Source: Bacillota bacterium
GTDB lineage: Bacteria; Bacillota; Clostridia; Lachnospirales; Lachnospiraceae
Assembly (NCBI GenBank): GCA_023418475.1
Contig: JAEZZO010000013.1
Coordinates: 1 to 11,287 of the forward strand
Length of the DNA stretch: 11,287 nucleotides
Direction: 5' to 3'
Under the pieces are notes generated by a model, which did not search any database, had not been told where the DNA came from, and was given only the letters and a program-made list of their open reading frames with translations. Positions 1-6,694 of the stretch are shown here, one piece after another (within the stretch, counting starts at the first letter, position 1; each line of letters starts with the position of its first letter). A program made the translations under genes and the position numbers.

Positions 1-138
1 ACCAATTTTTAGCTATTCAGTACAGGATACAATGACTGTCATACACTTTTAGCTCTGTTTATAGAGGTAACTATTTAAAGAAAAGCCTTAATATTCAATA
101 CTTTTAGGCTTGACATTATAGGAAGGAAAGTGAATGAT

Positions 139-867
139 ATGGGACAGTATCTGAAAGCTGAAAATTTAAAATTAAAACGAACCTTTACGAAGAAATTAAT
201 TTTACTGATGCCATTGGCAACCTTGCTTCTCACGTGGGTTTTATCCTTTCAGTGGTATCAGATCAACGCTTTTAACTGGTGGTATGTTCTTATGATGCCA
301 GGATATATTGCCCTGATTACAACACTATCCAATCAGAAGGAAGCAAATAAACTTGACTACCGCGGTGTAATCGGTCTTCCGATTTCACTAACAAAGCTAT
401 GGGTAGCTAAAATACTGAACCTGGTTCTTTACACAGCCTTATCGTGTCTGATTTTGTTGGCAGGAATTCTGTTGGGATACTTTACTGTTCCGAAACCATT
501 ACCGCTTGGAGCAGCCTGCCTTGGAATGCTCCTGATTTTTGTGTCTTCCCTGTGGCAGCTTCCATTTTGTCTCTTCCTATCCAGAAAAGCAGGCATGGTA
601 ATAACAATTCTCCTTCCATTGATTGCAGGCTTACTGCCAGGGGTATTATTTGCAACGAAATCGATTTGGTGGCTTTGTCCCTATAGCTGGACAATGCGGA
701 TTGTTACCCCTGTACTTGGCATTCTCCCAAACGGAACGCTTGCTACAAGCGGAGATCCCTTATTGAAGTCATCCTCCATCCCGCTTGGTACCTCTTTGTC
801 CCTTCTCCTCTTTATTTTGCTAATGCTTATAACGAGTGGCTGGTTTCAGAAACAGGAGGCGAGATAA
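139..867 (+). CDS. Lantibiotic-immunity ABC transporter permease, MutE/EpiE family
   Basis: Membrane subunit of an ABC-2 exporter that removes lantibiotics or similar cell-wall-active peptides from the membrane. About six hydrophobic segments are visible, near residues 20-37, 47-63, 90-114, 123-147, 153-172 and 217-236. The cytoplasmic stretch EANKLDYRGVIGLPI followed by KLWVAKI is typical of MutE/EpiE permeases, as is the start MGQYLKAENLKLKRTF. The frame is open from a GTG at 130, but the purine-rich AGGAAGG at 120-126 is only 3 nt from it, so the ATG at 139 is preferred. The next permease gene follows with no gap. No ATPase gene is visible upstream: in 1-129 only a frame ending at 50-52 runs in from the edge and it resembles nothing I know. 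An imperfect stem (83-88 with 106-111) precedes the gene. The substrate cannot be read from sequence. Confidence 0.82.
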   Translation: MGQYLKAENLKLKRTFTKKLILLMPLATLLLTWVLSFQWYQINAFNWWYVLMMPGYIALITTLSNQKEANKLDYRGVIGLPISLTKLWVAKILNLVLYTALSCLILLAGILLGYFTVPKPLPLGAACLGMLLIFVSSLWQLPFCLFLSRKAGMVITILLPLIAGLLPGVLFATKSIWWLCPYSWTMRIVTPVLGILPNGTLATSGDPLLKSSSIPLGTSLSLLLFILLMLITSGWFQKQEAR

Positions 868-1608
868 ATGCTACTTCGCTCCCTTCGCAGTGATACATAT
901 AAAATGAAGCATACCCCTATTCCCTGGCTTCATGTTCTCGTTCCACTCCTTGGTTCGCTTTCCTTCCTGTGGTATTATGCCTCATCCGGTAATCATACTT
1001 CCTTTGACATGCTCACGGGTTTTATGGAAGTACTTTGTATGATATTTCCTCTGATCATTGGCATTGTTTGCGGATTGATTGCTGCTCAGGAGGAACAGGC
1101 GGGCAGGTATCAGGTTATTCTGTCCGAGGTTCGGATAAGAACAGTGGCGTATCTGAGCAAATTGCTTTTGCTGCTAATGCTTTCTGCATTTTCAGTAACT
1201 TTTTCGGTGTTAATATTTTCAGTTGGTTTAAATAATATTCCTATGCGCCTTTCTATGCAATTAGCTCTGGCTGCATGGGGAGGTAATATATTTTTGTATA
1301 TTCTTCATTTATATGCAGGCTTTCGCTTTGGTCACGGTGCATCGATTGGACTGGGCGTATTTGGTTCACTGATTTCACCGCTTATGATGACCGGGCTAGG
1401 TGACGGTATCTGGTGTTTCATTCCCTGGGCCTGGGGCGGACGTATCTGTGGCAGCCTTATACACCTGCTGCACAGTTCTTCCCTGAATACAAGAATCCTT
1501 ATAGATATGAATTATGGTATTATGATATGCGCTGTAGTTACTCTTCTCTCCCTAACCGCCAGTCTGATATGGTTTCAACATTGGGAGGGTACAAAATCGT
1601 ATGAATAG
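868..1608 (+). CDS. Lantibiotic-immunity ABC transporter permease, MutG family
   Basis: Second ABC-2 permease, expected to form the membrane part of the exporter with the preceding MutE-like protein and an ATPase outside the window. It has about six hydrophobic segments (roughly residues 20-37, 52-73, 96-119, 128-150, 155-175 and 215-236). The motif AAQEEQAGRYQVILSE followed by YLSKLL after the second segment is characteristic of MutG proteins. The ATG directly follows the TAA of the preceding gene, and AGGAGG at 854-859 lies 8 nt upstream inside that gene, so the two are translationally coupled. Length (246 aa) fits the family. The two-component genes downstream, as in nisin/bacitracin-type and clostridial Cpr systems, support a role in peptide resistance. 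Alternative: one half of a self-immunity system whose lantibiotic genes lie outside the window. Confidence 0.82.
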   Translation: MLLRSLRSDTYKMKHTPIPWLHVLVPLLGSLSFLWYYASSGNHTSFDMLTGFMEVLCMIFPLIIGIVCGLIAAQEEQAGRYQVILSEVRIRTVAYLSKLLLLLMLSAFSVTFSVLIFSVGLNNIPMRLSMQLALAAWGGNIFLYILHLYAGFRFGHGASIGLGVFGSLISPLMMTGLGDGIWCFIPWAWGGRICGSLIHLLHSSSLNTRILIDMNYGIMICAVVTLLSLTASLIWFQHWEGTKSYE

Positions 1609-1709
1609 AGGAGTAAATGGCAAGAGCAAGATAACGATCTATGGATCGCAATCTATCCGTTGTATTTACAAAAGATAGCCGGGATGTTAAATTATGATAA
1701 GGGTGGTAA

Positions 1710-1739
1710 TTGAAAGCTCAAAATCATTGTTATTATAAA
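1710..1739 (+). promoter_or_regulatory. Candidate sigma-A promoter for the two-component operon
   Basis: TTGAAA at 1710-1715 and TATAAA at 1734-1739 are separated by 18 nt, in the 190-bp gap between the MutG-like permease and the response regulator. The expected start is about 50 nt upstream of the regulator ATG. It suggests that the regulator and kinase can be transcribed separately from the permeases. No clear intrinsic terminator is visible between the permease stop and this site. The only structure noted there is a short stem, CGATC (1635-1639) with GATCG (1644-1648), which has no T-tract. Confidence 0.45.
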
Positions 1740-1798
1740 CACAATTCAAACAACTATATTGTTTCATAATTACTTTATACCGGGAAGGGAGTATCTAC

Positions 1799-2458
1799 AT
1801 GGCAAATATCCTTGTAATAGACGATGAACCAGACATATTAATACTTATTAAGAGAACACTGGAGAAGGATTTACATCATGTTACAATTGCAGATTCACCG
1901 GACCAGATCGATTTGAAATCACTGAAATATTATAATCTGATCCTGCTGGATGTCATGATGCCGGGGACAGATGGATTTTGCTTTTGTCAAAGGGTACGCG
2001 ATTTAGTGGATTACCCTATTCTGTTTCTCACCGCTAAAACACTGGAATCCGATGCAGTGTACGGGCTTGGTCTCGGAGCGGATGATTATATTAAGAAACC
2101 CTTTGGCACCGGAGAGCTCAGAGCAAGAATAAATGCACACCTGCGCAGGGAAAAGCGCGAAAAACGTAATATGCTGCAGCTGTCGGGATTGGAATTTAAC
2201 CTTGCAGCAAAGGAAGTAACTGTCAATGGGCAAAGAATTCCGCTCACCAAAAATGAATATGGAATTTGCGAATTTCTTGCGAAAAATCGCGGACAGGTAT
2301 TTTCCAGGGAGCAGATCTATGAAGTAGTTTGCGGATACGATGCGGAAGGAGATAGTTCTACAGTGGCTGTTCATATTAAAAATATCAGAGCAAAGCTCTC
2401 CGTCTTTTTTGTGGCTCCAATTTCAACTGTCTGGGGGATCGGGTATAAATGGGAATAG
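1799..2458 (+). CDS. OmpR-family response regulator
   Basis: DNA-binding response regulator of 219 aa, the usual length. The receiver domain (about 1-115) carries the acidic pocket D8/D9, the phosphoacceptor D51 in LILLDVMMPG, T78 in LFLTAK and K100 in DDYIKKPF. A linker with many Arg/Lys residues leads to an OmpR/PhoB winged helix (about 125-219), with LTKNEYGICEFLAKN and the recognition region STVAVHIKNIRAKL. GGGAAGGGA at 1782-1790 is the ribosome binding site, 8 nt from the ATG. The gene overlaps the kinase gene by 10 nt, so the two are co-translated. Its neighbours suggest it activates the upstream permease operon in response to a peptide antibiotic, like NisR/SpaR or CprR; the target promoter was not located. 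Confidence 0.93.
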   Translation: MANILVIDDEPDILILIKRTLEKDLHHVTIADSPDQIDLKSLKYYNLILLDVMMPGTDGFCFCQRVRDLVDYPILFLTAKTLESDAVYGLGLGADDYIKKPFGTGELRARINAHLRREKREKRNMLQLSGLEFNLAAKEVTVNGQRIPLTKNEYGICEFLAKNRGQVFSREQIYEVVCGYDAEGDSSTVAVHIKNIRAKLSVFFVAPISTVWGIGYKWE

Positions 2459-3849
2459 GAATCAAAAATATAAGAAAAAAGGGAATGAAGCTTAGATCCT
2501 TTTTTATACAGTATTTATTCGCTCTTTTTACCGGATTTGTATTAATTATACTAACCGTTACAGGAGTATTCTTTTTATCTTTAAAAACTGGTTTTGTTAT
2601 CTCCGTCAGTGATGTGGAAGCATCTATCGAACAGCAAAAACCAGCTATTATGTCAGTTGAAACCGTAGAGGCAGAATCAATTCCAAAGTTCTGCCGCTAC
2701 GCCCTACTCAGCTCTTCCGGAGAGTTTTTATCAGGAAATTTGACAAAGTCCGAAGCGATAACAGCATGGAAAATAGTTAGGAGTGGCAGATCAACCTCCG
2801 GCGGTTATCTGAAGCTGGATGTTACTTGCTATTTCCCGATTGTGCGGGAAAATCAAATCTGTATCCTTGCGTATTCCTCCCTGTCCCAATATCGTGTACC
2901 GTTATTACAGAAATACCTGCCCTGTCCGGAGATTATGTTGTTCTGGTTTATTCTTATGGCCTTTTTACTAGAGATTTTACTGCTTTCCAGACTTTATGGC
3001 AGAAAGATCAGCCATAGACTCCTTCCGCTGCAAAGTGCCACAGAAAAGATACGTGAAAAAGACCTTACATTTGAAATTCAATACAGTGGTATTGACGAGA
3101 TTGATGCCGCCTTGCAATCTCTTAACAGCATGAAAACAGATTTGGAACTTTCATTAGAAAAGCAATGGAAAATGGAACAGACAAGAAAAACACAGATTTC
3201 CGCCCTCGCACATGATCTGAAAACTCCGATTACCGTCATACGCGGCAATGCAGAGATGCTTTGCGATACGGAGCTAACACAGGAACAGAAAGACTATACC
3301 AGATATATCTCGAAAAACGTTAGCCAGATGGAACAGTATGTTCAAATGCTCATCGATATCTCCAAAGCAGATACCGGTTATCCGTTACAGCTTAACAAGA
3401 TAAATCTCAGAGTGTTTTTGGAAGATCTATACATGCAAATCAAAGCAATTGCCGCAGTGAAGCAGATAGAACTTGAATTTGAAGAAAAAGCTCTTCCCGA
3501 ATTCCTATGTGTTGATATTTCCTTATTCCAACGCGCTATTATAAACGTTGTATCAAATGCGGTTGACTATTCCCCGGAACAGGGAACCATTTTATTCTCC
3601 ACGGAGGGGGCATACGATAAAATTACATTCACCATTACTGACAGCGGAAAAGGATTTTCTTTCGAAGCTTTGAATAATGCAACAAGTCAGTTTTATCAGG
3701 GTGATTTAAGCCGTAGCTCAAAAGCTCATTATGGATTGGGACTTTTTATTGCAGATTCCATAGTAAAACAACATGACGGAACCCTTATAATAACAAATTC
3801 TCCTGCTACAGGAGGCGGGATGGTATCACTAGAAATGAAGATAAAGTAG
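2449..3849 (+). CDS. Two-component sensor histidine kinase
   Basis: Membrane sensor kinase of 466 aa and partner of the overlapping response regulator. A first membrane segment at about residues 19-45 and a second at about 161-180 bracket an extracytoplasmic region of about 115 residues that would sense the ligand. A HAMP-like linker (about 181-235) is followed by the dimerisation domain with phosphoacceptor H255 in LAHDLKTPITVIRGN. The ATPase domain shows the N box (N366 and N370 in NVVSNAVDYS), G1 (DSGKGF, 398-403) and G2 (YGLGLFIAD, from 428). All catalytic motifs are intact. The ATG at 2449 lies inside the regulator gene; an in-frame ATG at 2485 would remove 12 residues. The last 44 bp overlap the converging short ORF at 3806-4081. 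The sizeable extracytoplasmic loop resembles NisK/CprK-type sensors more than the short-loop BceS type, but this is an inference. Confidence 0.93.
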   Translation: MGIGIKNIRKKGMKLRSFFIQYLFALFTGFVLIILTVTGVFFLSLKTGFVISVSDVEASIEQQKPAIMSVETVEAESIPKFCRYALLSSSGEFLSGNLTKSEAITAWKIVRSGRSTSGGYLKLDVTCYFPIVRENQICILAYSSLSQYRVPLLQKYLPCPEIMLFWFILMAFLLEILLLSRLYGRKISHRLLPLQSATEKIREKDLTFEIQYSGIDEIDAALQSLNSMKTDLELSLEKQWKMEQTRKTQISALAHDLKTPITVIRGNAEMLCDTELTQEQKDYTRYISKNVSQMEQYVQMLIDISKADTGYPLQLNKINLRVFLEDLYMQIKAIAAVKQIELEFEEKALPEFLCVDISLFQRAIINVVSNAVDYSPEQGTILFSTEGAYDKITFTITDSGKGFSFEALNNATSQFYQGDLSRSSKAHYGLGLFIADSIVKQHDGTLIITNSPATGGGMVSLEMKIK

Positions 3850-4081
3850 CATAAGAATTTATACAAAGCATTTTGTAATATTGTAAGGTTTTTAAGATTA
3901 AAGATTTGAAAGGGGTATGATATGAGATACCTATAATCCGAAAGAAACCATTGACTTTAAAAGTAGCAATCCATAAAATCCATGTAACCACATAGATAAT
4001 TGCAATGAACCATAAAATATTCTTCTTTTTCACAAATAGTGAAATCTCTCTGACCTTTTTGATCATTTGATCATTGTGCAT
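3806..4081 (-). pseudogene. Short membrane ORF, probably a truncated gene (possibly CPBP-family remnant)
   Basis: A 91-codon frame with a convincing start: GAGG lies 7 nt before the ATG. The N-terminal part is Lys-rich and followed by one strong membrane segment at about residues 22-41 (WFIAIIYVVTWILWI). This resembles the first helix of CPBP intramembrane proteases, which often begin with a helix of the pattern I-x-x-x-W-I-L-W. After about residue 50 the sequence loses any family character, and the frame runs 44 bp into the 3' end of the kinase gene on the opposite strand. This suggests that the original gene was cut off and now reads into neighbouring DNA. No further helices or protease motifs (EExxxR, FxxxH) are present. 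It could instead be a genuine single-pass small protein. The family assignment is weak. Confidence 0.4.
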
Positions 4082-4130
4082 ATGAAAACCTCATTTATTT
4101 TTCCTGCATTATATCACTATATTTGGTAAA

Positions 4131-4170
4131 TAAACAATGATGTTCCAATATATATGGATATTATTGTTTA
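4131..4170. repeat. 40-nt palindrome downstream of the FkbH operon
   Basis: TAAACAAT (4131-4138) pairs perfectly with ATTGTTTA (4163-4170). Pairing continues inward for about 15 positions on the plus-strand RNA if three G-U pairs are allowed. The minus-strand RNA has A-C mismatches at those three positions, so the hairpin is better formed in plus-strand RNA. On the minus strand it is followed by a weak TTTATTT tail, so a terminator for the FkbH operon is possible but not clear. The rest of 4082-4244 holds nothing else I can recognise. Confidence 0.45.
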
Positions 4171-4244
4171 AAGAATACCAACCGCATGTACATTTGTCCC
4201 AAGGCTGGCTCATTCCTTAGCAGCACTGCAAGACCTATAACAAA

Positions 4245-5897
4245 TTATTCAGGCGACATAATATCATGATACAAAGAAATATTATTCTCTTTATAAAAAT
4301 CTTTAAATATTTCATTTTTTGAATTCATTATATAAACTCCTAATAACTTATTTATATTCTTATTTGATACTATTTTTTTAATTTCTTCCAATAAAGCAAG
4401 TTCAAAGCCTCGTCCAAACACTCGACATGATAAAAACATTGCTTCAATAATTGCATGATCTTTACAAATCCTTACTATTACAGCAGCAACTATTCCCATA
4501 TCACCAAATTTATCCTTGGCTCTTAAATATAAAATTTCATAATCCATTTTTAACAATGATTGCAGTTCTTCTAAACTATAATGCATTCCGGATAAATTAA
4601 ATTGATTCGTCCGCTGCGAGAGTTCAGCTACTCGGGAAATTGAATATTTATCTACTTTATTTATTGTTATTTGAGTTTTCAGAGATTTATGATATTCTTC
4701 GATATTTGTATATAAGCTCATGCTTTGTGACCGAATTTCCTGTTCTTTATATTGCTTACCCCTTAAAGGATCATTTCTAGTGATCTTTTTTTTGTAAAAA
4801 TATTTTAATTCTTTTAATATTTCCGAATATTTATAAGGTCTTTGGGCATTGAGCTGAACCGTAATAACATCTGGAAGCTCATAATTAACCAGTGAAATTT
4901 CATAAGGATTATCATCTATAAAAACCATGCTATTAATGCTTATATTTAATTCTTTTGCAAGCTCACGCAGATTATCTGCCTTATTTCTGTAATTAATCTT
5001 CATTGCGGCTATATATTTCTCTCGAAGCAACATATCCGGATGCTTACTGATTACTTCTTTAATATCCGATAATTTGTTTTTTGAGCATAAGCAAATAATA
5101 ACCCCCTGATAGTATAATTTGATAATTTCTCTTTGAAAATCAAGATAAGCCCGTCCCATAAATTGGTTACTCAAAAGTATACCCTCTATTCCATCCTCCC
5201 CAATGATGCCTCCCCAGAGCACATTATCGCAATCAAGAATCAGGCACTTTTTGCTTTGATTTCTGATTTGCTCGAAATAAAATAAAAGAGAATATGCAAG
5301 AATATTACAGGCCAAAACTGAATAAGGGGAATTTGTATGATAGTAATTTAGTTTATTATAAAAGTTTGTATAACCGACCTTCGCAATTATCTTATCCATA
5401 TTCATCATGTAAAATTGATCCGTATCCTGCATTATATTTTTTACATATTTATTTAATCGGTCAATCACATATTGAAATGATAATTGCCCGATTGTATCAT
5501 TCCTATCAACTTCACTTTCAAAATCAGAAAAAAAGACAATTCTGCTCTCCCCTTTTAGTTTACTATATAAGATTTGTATATAATCCTCCAGTTTTTTTAT
5601 CTCCTTAGAAACCTCTTCTTTTTTCAATTCATAAAAATGATAATAGAGATATGGTGCAAGTTCACGGATATTCAAAATAATTAAGCTAATATCTAATTGA
5701 ACCTTTGAAGCACTATACATGTTTGCATCAATATATTTTATTTCCAATTTATCATTATAATAATGAATAAATTTATTAAATACCGGTTTAAGCGTAATAT
5801 TACTAATTACTGTTAAAGTAGTCTCCTCATAAAATGTATTCTTATCACATGCTATTACATCATTATAATTTAATGTCCTATCAAATTCTTTCATCAT
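4245..5897 (-). CDS. FkbH-type HAD-IIIC protein: glyceryl-ACP synthase with C-terminal GNAT-like domain
   Basis: FkbH proteins take 1,3-bisphosphoglycerate, remove phosphate and load a glyceryl group as a thioester on an acyl carrier protein. Three parts are visible. Residues 1-200 are the FkbH N-terminal domain (VISNITLKPV near 30). The HAD-IIIC core at about 218-370 has motif I D222-C-D224-N-V followed by LWGGIIGEDG, motif II S272, motif III K306 and motif IV D328/D329. The C-terminal GNAT-like domain at about 408-545 carries the family signature QRTNQFNLS (428-436) and SCRVFGRGFE (490-499). Cys223, between the motif I aspartates, is a candidate acyl-carrying residue. It is the last gene of the operon, 53 nt after the ACP stop. 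Initiation signals are weak: only GGGG at 5900-5903, which suits the second ATG (5894) better than the first. Length, 550 aa, is normal. Family very sure; substrate inferred. Confidence 0.92.
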   Translation of the reverse strand: MMKEFDRTLNYNDVIACDKNTFYEETTLTVISNITLKPVFNKFIHYYNDKLEIKYIDANMYSASKVQLDISLIILNIRELAPYLYYHFYELKKEEVSKEIKKLEDYIQILYSKLKGESRIVFFSDFESEVDRNDTIGQLSFQYVIDRLNKYVKNIMQDTDQFYMMNMDKIIAKVGYTNFYNKLNYYHTNSPYSVLACNILAYSLLFYFEQIRNQSKKCLILDCDNVLWGGIIGEDGIEGILLSNQFMGRAYLDFQREIIKLYYQGVIICLCSKNKLSDIKEVISKHPDMLLREKYIAAMKINYRNKADNLRELAKELNISINSMVFIDDNPYEISLVNYELPDVITVQLNAQRPYKYSEILKELKYFYKKKITRNDPLRGKQYKEQEIRSQSMSLYTNIEEYHKSLKTQITINKVDKYSISRVAELSQRTNQFNLSGMHYSLEELQSLLKMDYEILYLRAKDKFGDMGIVAAVIVRICKDHAIIEAMFLSCRVFGRGFELALLEEIKKIVSNKNINKLLGVYIMNSKNEIFKDFYKENNISLYHDIMSPE

Positions 5898-5950
5898 TAC
5901 CCCAATTTCTGCGCAAGATTTCTGCCATATGAGATCTGCACCAAGGACTG

Positions 5951-6202
5951 CTATTTTTGTAAATCATAAATCTTATCAACAAATGATCCTATCGTTTTCA
6001 AACCTTCTAATTTTATATCATCCTCCATCACATTGATCTTATAATAATCATTACTCCAAGTGATTAATTCTATAATTGTTAAAGAATCAATTAAATTACT
6101 TTTTCCTAATAAAGGTGTTGATAAATCTAATACAACCTCCTTACTGGTAATTTTACGAATCACTTTATCAACATCGCATAAAATCTCATGTTTTGTTTTC
6201 AT
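5951..6202 (-). CDS. Acyl carrier protein
   Basis: A free-standing carrier protein of 83 aa. The phosphopantetheine site is Ser40 in LIDSLTIIEL, preceded by the usual loop (LLGKSNLIDS) and followed by helix II; the rest (NDYYKINV, GLKTIGSFVDKIY) fits helices III and IV of the ACP fold. AGGAAGGGG lies 8 nt before the ATG, the best ribosome binding site of the operon, as would suit a carrier needed in excess. It sits between the GNAT and FkbH genes, so the likely cargo is a glyceryl unit loaded by FkbH. It needs a phosphopantetheinyl transferase encoded elsewhere. The DSL motif and stand-alone format resemble carriers of small biosynthetic clusters rather than the fatty acid synthase ACP. DltC-like carriers are an alternative, but no dlt gene is present. 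Confidence 0.93.
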   Translation of the reverse strand: MKTKHEILCDVDKVIRKITSKEVVLDLSTPLLGKSNLIDSLTIIELITWSNDYYKINVMEDDIKLEGLKTIGSFVDKIYDLQK

Positions 6203-6226
6203 TCCGGCAACCCCTTCCTACTAATT

Positions 6227-6676
6227 TTATTCCAAATCAATTTCCATCGTAATATGAGTAGGCTTAAATCCATGGTTTTTATAGAGAGCTCTCATCGGTA
6301 AATTATCAACATGAACTTTGCCGGTAATATGCTTAGCCTTAATACTTTTTACGTAATCCACCCCCTCGATCATAAGTCTGTCTGCATACTCACTTCCTCT
6401 GATCGACGTATCAATATAAAAACTACGAAAATTAACATATATCTCTTTTGTAAGATAATTACTTTTTTTATCCATCCAAAGCCAGCCCAGAACTTTATTA
6501 TCCTCCACTAAAACTAACATGCCTTTATTATCCTTACGAAAGGCATCTGCAATTTTATTCTTATGAAATTCAATATCAGTGATAGCCTCTTCTTGAAATG
6601 ATATCTTTGAAATTTCTATTTCCATTTGTGCTATACTTACAAAATCAGCTTCCATTATATGTCGTATTAAATACAT
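6227..6676 (-). CDS. GNAT-family N-acyltransferase with unusual cofactor loop
   Basis: A single-domain GNAT protein of 149 aa, a normal length, expected to transfer an acyl group to an amine in the cytoplasm. Strand 4 and motif A are seen at 85-101 (SFYIDTSIRGSEYADRL). Motif B is at 120-137 (KVHVDNLPM and ALYKNHGF), with N125 and Y132 in the usual places. The pyrophosphate-binding loop normally reads R/Q-x-x-G-x-G/A; here it is R93-G-S-E96-Y-A98, so the first conserved glycine is replaced by glutamate. GGAGAG lies 5 nt before the ATG. The gene starts 18 nt after the stop of the polyamine enzyme and ends 24 nt before the ACP start, so it is part of the same transcript. Its substrate is unknown; a polyamine acceptor and an acyl-CoA or acyl-ACP donor are suggested by the neighbours only. 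Confidence 0.88.
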   Translation of the reverse strand: MYLIRHIMEADFVSIAQMEIEISKISFQEEAITDIEFHKNKIADAFRKDNKGMLVLVEDNKVLGWLWMDKKSNYLTKEIYVNFRSFYIDTSIRGSEYADRLMIEGVDYVKSIKAKHITGKVHVDNLPMRALYKNHGFKPTHITMEIDLE

Positions 6677-6694
6677 ACATTCTCTCCATATTAT

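Noticed and set aside
1609..1635. AGGAG followed by ATG at 1617 and five codons (MARAR) directly after the MutG-like gene.
   Set aside because: Too short to support as a gene; possibly the start of a lost third gene, but nothing downstream confirms it.
2003..2374. 123-codon minus-strand frame inside the response regulator gene.
   Set aside because: Antisense shadow of a clearly coding gene with intact receiver motifs.
5294..5608. 104-codon plus-strand frame inside the FkbH gene.
   Set aside because: Antisense shadow; no domain and no start signal.
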